Shown: positions 32,992 to 41,001 of the stretch, piece after piece
How the letters are laid out: each line of letters opens with the position of its first letter
Numbering within the stretch: position 1 is the first letter of the stretch
Assembly (NCBI GenBank): GCA_902764415.1
Contig: CACWVU010000019.1
Location: forward strand, 1-48,132
Source: an uncultured bacterium
GTDB taxonomy: Bacteria > Verrucomicrobiota > Kiritimatiellia > RFP12 > UBA1067
Reading direction: 5' to 3'
Length of the DNA stretch: 48,132 nt
Translations under genes and position numbers: made by a program
The notes under the pieces: generated by a model
What the model saw: only the letters and a program-made list of their open reading frames with translations
What the model was told of the DNA's origin: nothing
The model's database searches: none

Positions 32992-33051
32992 AGTATAGCA
33001 TATTCTCTGATCGTTGCGCAAGGGGGTATTTTAATTTTTTTAAATTTTTTT
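32992..33051 (-). promoter_or_regulatory. Strong promoter with UP-like tract
   Basis: On the minus strand: an A/T tract of 25 nt (33051-33027), -35 TTGCGC (33021-33016), an 18-nt spacer, and extended -10 TGCTATACT with the hexamer at 32997-32992. It is the only promoter in the window with an UP-element-like tract. It reads into the secreted-protein gene 300 nt downstream. Confidence 0.7.
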
Positions 33052-33470
33052 CCGTTTGTGATGTCCAGAAGCAAATGCAAGATTCTCTTGCGTTTAGTCC
33101 TTGAGAACACGGGACGGGATTGAAAGGAAGGTTTCGTGTATCCTTTCCGCATACGGACAGATTCGGCGGCGGCGTTGCGCAGGTCGAGGTAGACGATGGC
33201 CGGTTCATTCGTGGTGCCGGGCGGGCAGGCGTAGATCGTGAGGAGATTCTGGCCGTCGGGCGCCATGGCGTCCCTGAACCGCTCCAGCCATTTCTCCTTG
33301 AGCCCTTCCGCCGTCTCGCCCGGCCGACACTGCGCCTCCGCCGAGACACGGACGACCTCGCGATTCGTCGAAACATACACGTACACGTCTTGGAATCCCT
33401 CCGGCGGCGCAATCACCTTGTAGTAGTCAAAGCGCTTTTCCTCCGGGCAAACGGACACGACTCCGGTGTC

Positions 33471-33487
33471 CTGACCCTTTTGTTCCT
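33471..33487. repeat. REP-like 17-mer, copy 2
   Basis: Identical to positions 94-110 and preceded by GGTGTC (33465-33470), giving GGTGTC-CTGACCC. It introduces the in-frame TAG of the interrupted gene. Confidence 0.55.
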
Positions 33488-33618
33488 AGGAGTTTATCTG
33501 CCATGTCTGCCTACTTTGTGAAATTTCAACTGCCGCGGGGCGCATGCCAGCCGCGATTCCGCCCACGATAGCGAGGGCGAGGGAAAGCGCGGACTTGGCA
33601 TGGGGTTTCATCGCATGA

Positions 33619-33624
33619 ATTATA
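33619..33624 (-). promoter_or_regulatory. Promoter of the interrupted gene, leaderless type
   Basis: The minus strand reads ATGATATAATTCATGCG and then ATG, with the -10 hexamer 7 nt before the start codon, the same spacing as in wecC. No clear -35. Confidence 0.55.
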
Positions 33625-33748
33625 TCATTTTGCCGCGGTTCGTGTTGGCTTTCGCGACAGATTTCCGTGGCCGCGAAAAGTGAGCGTCGTTAGACGCGAA
33701 CAAATCCGCGTGTTAAACCAAAACCGCCGCGCAAACCTGCCTTCCCGG
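33625..33748. terminator. Gap after yejE with weak terminator candidates
   Basis: Downstream of the yejE stop, the minus strand has GCGTC/GACGC (33684-33697, loop of 4) followed by TCACTTTTC. Overlapping it is TTTCGCG/CGCGAAA with a 16-nt loop. Both stems are modest and the T-run is short, so termination of the long operon here is only suggested. Confidence 0.35.
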
Positions 33749-34885
33749 CTACTCCAGCTTCGACTGCTGGCGGGGGTCGAAGGCGTCGCGCAGGCCCTCG
33801 CCGACGAGCACCGCGAGAAGCATCACCAGGAAAAGCGCCGCGCCGGGAAACACCACCAGCCACCAGGCGCCGCGGAACTGCTGCGCCTGGTTGAGGAGCT
33901 CGCCGCACGAAGGCGTCATCGGCGGTAGCCCGAAGCCGAGGAAGTCCAGCGCCGCGAGCGAGCCGATCGCCCCCATCAGGAGGAACGGAAAGAGCGTGAT
34001 GAGCGGCGTGAGCGCGTTCGGCAGCACGTGCGAGAAGATCACCCTCAGGTGCGAGAACCCCAGGGTCTTCGCCGCGTCCACGAACGGCAGCGACCTCAGG
34101 CGCAGGAACTCAGCGCGCATGTAGTACGAGACCGTTATCCAGTTGAACACCGCGTAGGAGACGAGCAGCACCCCGAAGGAACGCCCCAGCGTGGAGCCGA
34201 GGAAGATCATCACGTAGAGGAACGGCAGCGCGCTCCAGATTTCGGTAAAGCGCTGGAGCGCGAGGTCGGCGACGCCGCCGAAGTACCCTTCCACCGCGCC
34301 GACGGCCACGCCGAACACCAGCCCCGAGCCGGCGAGCAGCAGCCCGAACAGGAGCGCAATGCGCAGCCCGTAGACGACCCGCGCGTAGACGTCGCGACCG
34401 CCGGCGTCGATGCCGAACGGATGCCCGGGGCAGGGGCGGAACGGAAACGACACCGGCTGCGGCGGCAGCTCGGTCTCCACCGCCCGCGCCGGCTCCGTCG
34501 GCTCGAGGAACACCCGCGTGTATCCGTCGCGCGGCGTCGCACGCACGCGGTAGCCGCCCAGCGCCGCGGCAAGCGCGTCCGCCCCGGCGAAGCGCTCGCC
34601 CACGGCGCGGCGCACCTCTTCCGGCCCCTCGAAGTCGTACACCTCGCCGTCCGCCGCCGCGCTGAAGCGCGCCTCGCGCGCATCGTAGACGCGCACCTTC
34701 GCCGGCGAGCGGTAGGGCTCGAGCGCCTTCGGGTCCACCACCGCCCGCGGGTCGCGCGGACAGGTAACCTCCGCCGCCAGGCAGAAGACGAACACCGCCG
34801 CGAGCGCGAGGAGCGACCACCACGCCCGCCGGTTGCGGCGGAACGCGGCGAGCCGCCGCTTCGTCAATGGGGAGATGAACGCCAC
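33749..34885 (-). CDS. yejE: ABC transporter permease, YejE-type
   Basis: A 378-residue inner-membrane permease of the oligopeptide/microcin C type. The N-terminal helix is WWSLLALAAVFVFCLAAEV. An exported loop of about 170 residues separates it from the five-helix permease core. The core holds the EAA loop VDAAKTLGFSHLRVIFSHVLPNALTP and FLGFGLPP. GTG 34885 is chosen because a full GAGGAGG lies 8 nt before it and the protein begins FISPLTKRRLAAFRRN as in YejE; a longer frame upstream is a shadow of yejB. It follows yejB by 5 nt and ends the long operon. The partner ATPase (YejF) and binding protein (YejA) are not in the window. Confidence 0.9.
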   Translation of the reverse strand: MAFISPLTKRRLAAFRRNRRAWWSLLALAAVFVFCLAAEVTCPRDPRAVVDPKALEPYRSPAKVRVYDAREARFSAAADGEVYDFEGPEEVRRAVGERFAGADALAAALGGYRVRATPRDGYTRVFLEPTEPARAVETELPPQPVSFPFRPCPGHPFGIDAGGRDVYARVVYGLRIALLFGLLLAGSGLVFGVAVGAVEGYFGGVADLALQRFTEIWSALPFLYVMIFLGSTLGRSFGVLLVSYAVFNWITVSYYMRAEFLRLRSLPFVDAAKTLGFSHLRVIFSHVLPNALTPLITLFPFLLMGAIGSLAALDFLGFGLPPMTPSCGELLNQAQQFRGAWWLVVFPGAALFLVMLLAVLVGEGLRDAFDPRQQSKLE

Positions 34886-34890
34886 TTCCG

Positions 34891-35937
34891 CTACCTCCTC
34901 GCGAAGTCTATTCTGGGGTCGATGAGCATGTAGAGGCAGTCCGAGATCAGGTTGCCGGCGAGCTGGAAGACCGAGGTGAGCGCCAGGAGCGCAAGGAACA
35001 CCGCGTAGTCGCGGCCGACGAGCGCGTCCCATCCGAGCCGGCCCATGCCGGGGATCTCGAAGATGGTCTCGACGATGATCGAGCCCGCGAAGAGAAGCGA
35101 GATCATCGACCCGAACCCGGTCGCCACCGGGATGAGCGCGTTGCGGAAGGCGTGGCACCAGATCGCGCGGCGGCGCGTGGCGCCCTTGGCGATCACCGTG
35201 CGCACGTAGTCGGCGGAGATCTGGTCGAGGAGCGAGTTCTTCATCAGCAGCGTGAGCATCGCGAACGACCCCGCCACATAGCACGCAACCGGCAGCGCCA
35301 TGTGCCAGAGGCGGTCGAGGAAGGCGGTCCAGAACGACGGCGGGACGTCGAAGTCGCTCGCCACGCCGCCAATCGGAAAGAGGTCCCAGAAACCCTCTAC
35401 AGTACCGCAGAAAAGCGTCTTCAGGAGCATCGCGAGCGCGAAGGACGGCACCGCGTAGGCGGTGAAGACGACCACGCTCGAGACCGCGTCGAAGGCGCCG
35501 CGGTGTCGCAGCGCCTTGGCGATGCCGAGCGGTATGCAGACGAGGTAGGTGAGGAGGAACGCGGCGACGCCGAACGAGATCGACACCGGCAGCCGCGAAC
35601 GGATGAGCTCCCACGCGGTGCGGTTGGGATAGTCGTAGCTCGCGAGCCTCAGCCCCATCCGGTTCACGACCAGCCAGTTCCAGTACTGCTTCCAGATCGG
35701 GTCGCGGAAACCGAACTGCTCCTCCAGCTCCCGTCGGTACTCCTCGGTCACCTGGTGCGCCACCGCCGCGGTCGCGCCCGCCTCGGACTGGCGGTCGCCG
35801 CCGCGCATCCGGATGAGCCGCATCTCCACCGGCCCGCCGGGCAGGAAGCGCGTCAGCGCGAAGCAGACGAGCGTGATGCCGACGAAGGTCGGCACCGCCA
35901 GCACAAGCCGCCGTAGGATGTACTGAATCTGGTTCAT
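34891..35937 (-). CDS. yejB: ABC transporter permease, YejB-type
   Basis: A 348-residue inner-membrane permease pairing with YejE for peptide uptake. It begins QYILRRLVLAVPTFVGITLVCFALTRFLPGGP, the conserved first helix. It carries a periplasmic segment with EEYRRELEEQFGFRDPIWKQY and the EAA loop YVRTVIAKGATRRRAIWCHAFRNALIPV. It ends with GMGRLGWDALVGRDYAVF and DPRIDFARR. Length and motifs match YejB closely. The start lies 10 nt after the lactonase stop and the stop carries the Shine-Dalgarno of yejE. Known YejABEF systems import microcin C-like or murein-related peptides. Confidence 0.93.
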   Translation of the reverse strand: MNQIQYILRRLVLAVPTFVGITLVCFALTRFLPGGPVEMRLIRMRGGDRQSEAGATAAVAHQVTEEYRRELEEQFGFRDPIWKQYWNWLVVNRMGLRLASYDYPNRTAWELIRSRLPVSISFGVAAFLLTYLVCIPLGIAKALRHRGAFDAVSSVVVFTAYAVPSFALAMLLKTLFCGTVEGFWDLFPIGGVASDFDVPPSFWTAFLDRLWHMALPVACYVAGSFAMLTLLMKNSLLDQISADYVRTVIAKGATRRRAIWCHAFRNALIPVATGFGSMISLLFAGSIIVETIFEIPGMGRLGWDALVGRDYAVFLALLALTSVFQLAGNLISDCLYMLIDPRIDFARR

Positions 35938-35947
35938 CGCGGCAGGG

Positions 35948-37000
35948 TCATTTCAGCAGCGCGACGGGACGGTGGAGTCCGCCCAGGGTGGAAAGGACCC
36001 GGAACGACCCGGTCGCGGGATCGTACCTGAGCGAATGGACCTCGCCCGAGCGCTCCATCGCCGCGAGCGCCAGCGTGTCGGTGAGGAAAATGAAGTCGCG
36101 CGGCCAGTTGCCAGGCAGCACGGAGCGCGCCTTGAAGTCAAGCGCGCCGGTCTTCGCGTCGAAGCCGAAGGCGACGAGCGACTGCTCGCCGCGGTTGGAC
36201 GCCACCACCTTCCCGCCCTCGGGCGCGAGCCGCACCGCCGCGGCGAGGTCCTGGTCGGACCCGCGCCCGTTGCCGCCGCCAGCGAGGAGGTCCCTGCGGG
36301 CGAGCGTCGCCGTGAATCCGCGGTCCGGATCGTAGGCGAGCGTCTCGATCTTGCTGTAGAGCTCGGAGACAAGGAAGGCGAGGCGTCCGTCGGGATGGAA
36401 GACGAAATGGCGCGGGCCGGCGCCGGGGAGCGTGGTGCGGAAGCGCCGCGGCGGCGCGTCGACGGAATCGGAGCCGTCGGCCGCGAGCCGGTACTCGACG
36501 AGTTCGTCGAGCCCGAGGTCGACGACCACATATCCCTTGCCGTCCGGCGACGGCACCGCCTGGTGGCAGTGCGCGGAACCCTGCCGCGGCAGATTGGGTC
36601 CGCTGCCGGAATGGACGTGCACCGTCGGCTGGCCGAACTTGCCGTCCTTCACCGCCACGCTGCCCGCCTTGCCGGCGACGTATTCGGCGAAGAATACGCG
36701 CGAGCCGTCGGCGGCGACGGAGAGATGGCAGATGCAGCGCATGCCGAGGTTGAGCCGGTCGGTCTCGACGAGCTTTCCGTCCGCGCCGGCGGCGAAGGCG
36801 ACGAGCCCCGAGCGCTCGCAGGAGTAGAGCCAGCGGCGGTCGGGAGACCACGCGAGGTAGATGGCGTTCTCCACCGGATACGCCGTCATCACCTCCATCG
36901 CCCCGCTCCGGGCGTCCACCTCCGCCGCGAAGATCCCGTTCGTATGCTCCGCGTCGGTATAGCAGCCAATGTACACCATCATCGCCAGCACTCCTGTCAT
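35948..37000 (-). CDS. pgl: 6-phosphogluconolactonase-like beta-propeller (lactonase family)
   Basis: A 350-residue seven-bladed propeller of the YbhE/Pgl family, which hydrolyses 6-phosphogluconolactone in the pentose phosphate pathway; related members act on other lactones. It shows VYIGCYTDAEHTNGIF at the start, WSPDRRWLYSCE, GSAHCHQAVPSPDGKGYVVVDLGLDELVEY, GAGPRHFVFHPDGRLAFLVSEL and GNWPRDFIF, the usual blade repeats with conserved His and Asp. ATG 37000 overlaps the TPR gene's stop (ATGA). ATG 36982 has a better-spaced AGGAG and would give the more usual N-terminus. Substrate is uncertain in this envelope-rich operon. Confidence 0.85.
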   Translation of the reverse strand: MTGVLAMMVYIGCYTDAEHTNGIFAAEVDARSGAMEVMTAYPVENAIYLAWSPDRRWLYSCERSGLVAFAAGADGKLVETDRLNLGMRCICHLSVAADGSRVFFAEYVAGKAGSVAVKDGKFGQPTVHVHSGSGPNLPRQGSAHCHQAVPSPDGKGYVVVDLGLDELVEYRLAADGSDSVDAPPRRFRTTLPGAGPRHFVFHPDGRLAFLVSELYSKIETLAYDPDRGFTATLARRDLLAGGGNGRGSDQDLAAAVRLAPEGGKVVASNRGEQSLVAFGFDAKTGALDFKARSVLPGNWPRDFIFLTDTLALAAMERSGEVHSLRYDPATGSFRVLSTLGGLHRPVALLK

Positions 37001-37929
37001 TTCTCTCCTTGTGGTTCCTGCGTAGGCCCCCGCCCCTTCTCGAGCACCTTGACGGCGAGGTCGTCCTTGCCGAGCCGCCTGAGGCAGGCGGCGAAGCCGG
37101 CGCGGGCGGCATCGTCGTTCGGATGCACCGCGATCAGGGTCTCGTAGCACTTCATCGCCTGCTGGACCTTGCCCAGCCGGTAGAACGTGTCGCCGTTGCG
37201 CGCAAGGCGTTCCAGGCGGTCGACGAGGATCGGGTCGGCGGAGTTGCGCAGCGCCGCGCGCCGCCAGCAGTCGACCGCGTCGTCCATCGCCTTCTCGTCG
37301 CCCGCCTTCGCCGCGGCGATGTTCCCCTCCAGCACCAGCCGCCGGATGACCTGCATGGAGCGGATCTCCGCGCGCGTCTCGGCGGCGATGTCGTCGTCGA
37401 TGCCCGCGAAGTCGATCCAGTCGAGGCGCGGTACCTCGCGGGTCACGAACCACTGCGGCACCACCTTGCCCTCGAGCTTCTCCTCGAACGCCGGCATCAC
37501 CTCCTCGCGCGAGCCGGCATAGCTCGCAAACGCGCCTACGGGCGAGCCGAGTCTGGGATCCGCGGCAAAGCGCTCCAGCGACTTCGCGAGCGGCAGCTTT
37601 TCGTCCCGTCGGCCGACGAGCAGCCAGTGGTGCTCGCCCGGCATCCAGAGCCGCACGCACTTGCCCGGAAACGACTCGAGCCGCCGCCGGAACTCCGCGG
37701 CATCCATCTCGCCCACGTCGACGAGCTCGGCGGCCTCGCCCTCGCCGCGGCCGGACGGAAACTCCAGCGCCTCGATGTCCGCCGCGGCCGCCTTCACCGC
37801 CTCGCCCGGCGGCGGCGGCGGAAGCTTCGGCTTCGCGTCGCGGGAGAAATGGCGCAGCGCAAGCGCCGCGGACGCGGCGACGAGCGCGGCGACTGCGACG
37901 ACGGCGAGGACTCGCGCGCGGCGGGTCAC
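36997..37929 (-). CDS. Exported or membrane-anchored TPR protein
   Basis: A 310-residue protein with an N-terminal membrane or signal segment (VLAVVAVAALVAASAALAL) and a proline-rich stretch (PPPPP). A middle domain has RLWMPGEHHWLLVGRRDEKLPLAKSLERFA. The C-terminal helical region holds TPR-like units (AALRNSADPILVDRLERLARNGDTFYRLG, QAMKCYETLIAVHPNDDAARAGFAACLRRLG; each cited in part). GTG 37929 overlaps the waaA stop (GTGA) and has AGGGAG 8 nt upstream. I do not recognise the middle domain. Position between waaA and a lactonase gives no firm role. Confidence 0.7.
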   Translation of the reverse strand: MTRRARVLAVVAVAALVAASAALALRHFSRDAKPKLPPPPPGEAVKAAAADIEALEFPSGRGEGEAAELVDVGEMDAAEFRRRLESFPGKCVRLWMPGEHHWLLVGRRDEKLPLAKSLERFAADPRLGSPVGAFASYAGSREEVMPAFEEKLEGKVVPQWFVTREVPRLDWIDFAGIDDDIAAETRAEIRSMQVIRRLVLEGNIAAAKAGDEKAMDDAVDCWRRAALRNSADPILVDRLERLARNGDTFYRLGKVQQAMKCYETLIAVHPNDDAARAGFAACLRRLGKDDLAVKVLEKGRGPTQEPQGEK

Positions 37930-39299
37930 CCGAGGCGCTCCCTGATTGCGGCGACGCTCCGCTCCACCACGCCGCAGCGCGACTTCACCGCCGCCGCGGC
38001 GCGCTCGCCGAGCCGGACCGCGTCCTCGTCGCCCTCCATCAGCCTCGCGACCTCGGCCTCGAGCCGGACGGGCGAGTCGACCTGGACGATCGCGTCGGCG
38101 GCGAGGAGATCGCTCATCACCGGACGGAAGTTCTCGGTGTAGGGCCCGACCACCGTGGGCTTGCCGCAGAGGCACGGCTCGATCATGTTCTGCGATCCGT
38201 GCGCGCAGAGCGACTTGCCGACGAACACCACGTCCGCGAGCGCATACAGCCCCATCAGCTCGCCGGTCGTGTCCGCGAGCAGCACCGGCGGCGCGCCGTC
38301 CGCGGCAACCGCGGGAGCGGCGTCGCCGCGCGAGCGGCGCACGCACCTGAAGCCGGCGCTGCGGATGTTCGCCTCCACCGCGTCCGCCTTCTCGAAGTGC
38401 CGCGGGGCGATCACCAGCACCGGCGCCGGACCTTCCGCGCCATTCGCGCGCCGCGCCTCCAGGAGCCGCCGGTAGATGCCCAAAAGCGCCTCGTCCTCGC
38501 CCGGCCAGGTGGAGCCGCCGAGCAGGATGCGCCCGCGCTTCCCGACCGGACCGACCGCCGCGGCGATCCACTCCCCGAGCTCCGCCTCCTTGGCGGGATT
38601 GCGGCGAGCGACGTCGAACTTGAACGAGCCGGAGACCTCCACGCGCTCCGCCGGCGCGCCGGCGGCGACGAGGCGGGAGCGGTCGAGCGCGCTCTGGGCG
38701 AAGATCTCGGCGAAGCAGTGGAAGACGTCCTTGAACAGCCACCGCGCGGCGCGGTAGCGCGGCGCGCTGCGGTCGGAGACGCGGGCGTTGACGAGGAAGA
38801 CCGGCACGCCGTGCTTGGCGGCGCGGCGGATGAAGTTTGGCCAGATCTCCGACTCCACCAGCACCACCGCGCGCGGACGCACCGTCTGGTGCGCGGCGCG
38901 GACGAAGGTCGGAAAGTCGAGCGGGTTGTAGATGAGGACGTCCCCTTCGCCTACTTCGCGCTCGGCCATCTTCCAGCCGGTCGACGAGGTGGTGGAGAAG
39001 CAGAAGCGCACCCCGGGCTCCACCCGCCGCCACTCGCGCATCAGCTGGCCGGCAACCTGGACTTCGCCGACGGAGACGGCGTGGATCCAGACGAAGGCGG
39101 AAGCGCGGGCGCGCGGATCGTGGGAGTCGAATAGCGCGTCGCGCCGGCCGAGCGCCTTCAGCACCGGCTCCGGATAGAGCGCGAAGCGGTCGCCGAAGCG
39201 CGCCGCGTAGCCGCCGCGGCGGAGCATCCGCACCAGGAACCCCGGCAGCAGAAAAGGATAGACGAGCAGGAAGAGGATGTTGTAGACCGCCCACTTCAT
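37926..39299 (-). CDS. waaA: 3-deoxy-D-manno-octulosonic acid (Kdo) transferase
   Basis: A 457-residue inner-membrane GT30 enzyme adding Kdo to the lipid A precursor, the sign of a true LPS outer membrane. The N-terminal membrane segment is YNILFLLVYPFLLPGFLV. Motifs are WIHAVSVGEVQVA, FSTTSSTGWKMA, VESEIWPNFIRRA, NARVSDRSAPRY, SGSFKFD, LGGSTWPGEDEALL and GSQNMIEPCLCGKPTVVGPYTENF. Length is slightly above the usual 420-430. It begins 13 nt after the DUF4340 gene with AGGAGG 9 nt before the ATG, and its stop overlaps the TPR start. Confidence 0.96.
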   Translation of the reverse strand: MKWAVYNILFLLVYPFLLPGFLVRMLRRGGYAARFGDRFALYPEPVLKALGRRDALFDSHDPRARASAFVWIHAVSVGEVQVAGQLMREWRRVEPGVRFCFSTTSSTGWKMAEREVGEGDVLIYNPLDFPTFVRAAHQTVRPRAVVLVESEIWPNFIRRAAKHGVPVFLVNARVSDRSAPRYRAARWLFKDVFHCFAEIFAQSALDRSRLVAAGAPAERVEVSGSFKFDVARRNPAKEAELGEWIAAAVGPVGKRGRILLGGSTWPGEDEALLGIYRRLLEARRANGAEGPAPVLVIAPRHFEKADAVEANIRSAGFRCVRRSRGDAAPAVAADGAPPVLLADTTGELMGLYALADVVFVGKSLCAHGSQNMIEPCLCGKPTVVGPYTENFRPVMSDLLAADAIVQVDSPVRLEAEVARLMEGDEDAVRLGERAAAAVKSRCGVVERSVAAIRERLG

Positions 39300-39312
39300 C
39301 GCCGCCGCCCTC

Positions 39313-41001
39313 CTATTTCCTGAGCAGGGACAGCGAGAGCAGCTTCATGGTCTCGCGCGGAATGGTGAAGATTGCGTCGGCCGAGCCGACGGTGGCGTAG
39401 CGTCCACCGTCCGGCGCCTTGCCGCCGACGAGGACGTTGCGGCGGACCATTCCCTCGCCGCCGCGGTCGACGGCGAGCGTGAGCGCGGGGCGGTCGAGTC
39501 CGTAGCGGCCGAGGTCGGCGGCGGAAGCCTTGAGCGCCACGACACCGGAGGCGCGGAGCGGGTTGAGCGCGGCGAGCACCTTGGCGATTGCAGCCTCGTC
39601 GGCCACCGCGTTGCCTTCGGCGGACTCGGGGCTCCACGCCGTGCGCTCGCGGGAGTAGACGACGGACACCGGCTTCTGGCCGGCCGTCGACGAGACGAGC
39701 CGCGTCACCAGCGCAGGGTCGACCGCCAGCACCTCGCGCGAGCGGAGGTCCTCGAGCCGCATGGTCCCGAGCAGCCGCCGGCGGGACACCACCACCGCCT
39801 CGGAGTTGGTGCCGACGGAGACCGAGACCGCGTCACCTCCGTCACCGGCGTCGGCGGCGGAGAGCGCAAGGATCCGGTGGAGCAGCGCCTCGGCGGCCTT
39901 GGCGTCGGCGGGCGCGGCGACCGGCGACTCGAGCCGCCAGGCGCCGTCCTGCTCGCGCGCCAGTGCGCAGGTGACGTCGCCGTCGGCGACGGCGAAGGCG
40001 GTGACCGCCGATGCCTCGAGCGGGAAGGGACGGGAGTCGGAAAGCTTGGCCGGCACCTGGAGGACGGCGTCGCGGAGCGCGGCGTCGACGGTGACCACGG
40101 CACCGCCGTTCTGGACGAGGGCGTAGACGCTGTTGTCGTCCGCCGCCGCGCCGAAGGAGACGCGGCGGTCCTCGCCGTCGCCGCAGCGCAGCGAGACGGT
40201 GATCGCGGAGTCGGGGTCGAGCCCGTAGCCCGAGAGCAGCGAAGCGGAGACGCTCGTCGCCTCGTTGGAGGAGCCGACGGGCCAGACGAAGGACTTCGCC
40301 TCGGCCGCGGAGAGGAGCGCGAGGAACGCGTCGACCTTGTCCGCGGCGGACTGTCCTTCCTGGGTCTTCCAGCCGCTGCCGCCGCGCTCGAACGAAAGCG
40401 GCTGCTCGCCCGGACGCTTCACGTCGAAGGAGGCGACGGACTCGGCGCCGAGCGGAAAGACGGCGCGGGCGCGGAACGCCTCGGCGGAGAGGTCGGCGGC
40501 GGCGAACACCGCGGCTGGCACGACGCAGACGGAGCCGGAGCCCTCGACGGCGGCGTAGACGCCGTTGGAGGACGGGGTGTCGACGCCGAAGGAGACTGAC
40601 ACGGAATCGGAGCCGTCGCCGGCGCCGCCGAGCATCACCACGAGGCGCGGCGTCTCGAGCCCGAAATCGGAGCGCTCGCGGCCGAGCTTCAGGAGCTCCG
40701 CCTCGGAAATCACGTCCTCCGGCTCGGCGAAGGACACGGCGTCCACGAGCCGGAGCACGGTCTGGGCGTCGGCGCGCGCGGCATAGGGGGAGACGATGCG
40801 CCATTCGGCGTCGCGCTCGAGCACGGTGGCGGGCTCGCCGGCGCGCGAGACGACGAGCCGGGCGGGGTCGGCCGGGACGGCGGCGAGGCGCCCGTCGGCC
40901 TGGACGCGCGCCTCGGGAGCGTAGACGCCGACGACGAAGTATGCCACCACCGCGGCGATTGACCCGATAAGGAGCCAGACTATGGCGCGCGCGTTGCTCA
41001 T
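39313..41001 (-). CDS. DUF4340-type membrane-anchored protein
   Basis: A 562-residue protein with one N-terminal membrane helix (IVWLLIGSIAAVVAYFVVGVY) and a large exported part. That part is made of repeating DUF4340-like units: AEWRIVSPYAARADAQTVLRLVDA, FGLETPRLVVMLGG, DGAWRLESPVAAPADAKAAEALL, YGLDRPALTLAVD (each cited in part). DUF4340 proteins typically stand beside GldA/GldFG-type ABC genes, exactly as here. The ATG overlaps the GldFG stop (ATGA), so the four-part arrangement is one translation unit. The function of the family is poorly defined; an exported accessory subunit of the ABC system is the best guess. Confidence 0.8.
   Translation of the reverse strand: MSNARAIVWLLIGSIAAVVAYFVVGVYAPEARVQADGRLAAVPADPARLVVSRAGEPATVLERDAEWRIVSPYAARADAQTVLRLVDAVSFAEPEDVISEAELLKLGRERSDFGLETPRLVVMLGGAGDGSDSVSVSFGVDTPSSNGVYAAVEGSGSVCVVPAAVFAAADLSAEAFRARAVFPLGAESVASFDVKRPGEQPLSFERGGSGWKTQEGQSAADKVDAFLALLSAAEAKSFVWPVGSSNEATSVSASLLSGYGLDPDSAITVSLRCGDGEDRRVSFGAAADDNSVYALVQNGGAVVTVDAALRDAVLQVPAKLSDSRPFPLEASAVTAFAVADGDVTCALAREQDGAWRLESPVAAPADAKAAEALLHRILALSAADAGDGGDAVSVSVGTNSEAVVVSRRRLLGTMRLEDLRSREVLAVDPALVTRLVSSTAGQKPVSVVYSRERTAWSPESAEGNAVADEAAIAKVLAALNPLRASGVVALKASAADLGRYGLDRPALTLAVDRGGEGMVRRNVLVGGKAPDGGRYATVGSADAIFTIPRETMKLLSLSLLRK

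Larger units (their letters stand above)
32877..33611 (-). pseudogene. Interrupted signal-peptide gene
   Basis: From ATG 33611, placed 7 nt after a TATAAT, the frame encodes a signal peptide (SALSLALAIVGGIAAGM) and meets TAG at codon 42 (33488-33486). The same frame then stays open to 32877, with protein-like sequence such as FDYYKVIAPPEGFQDVYVYV and NEPAIVYLDLRNAAAE. The stop lies inside the REP-like 17-mer at 33471-33487, so insertion of that element is the likely cause. Downstream of about 33150 the frame runs through an AT-rich promoter region and looks non-coding. A +1 shift there would end at TAA 33094, so a second lesion is possible. No family is recognised. Confidence 0.6.

Noticed and set aside
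33094..33180. A confident second frameshift in the interrupted gene
   Set aside because: An alternative frame ends plausibly at TAA 33094, but without homologues I cannot tell a lesion from the natural end.
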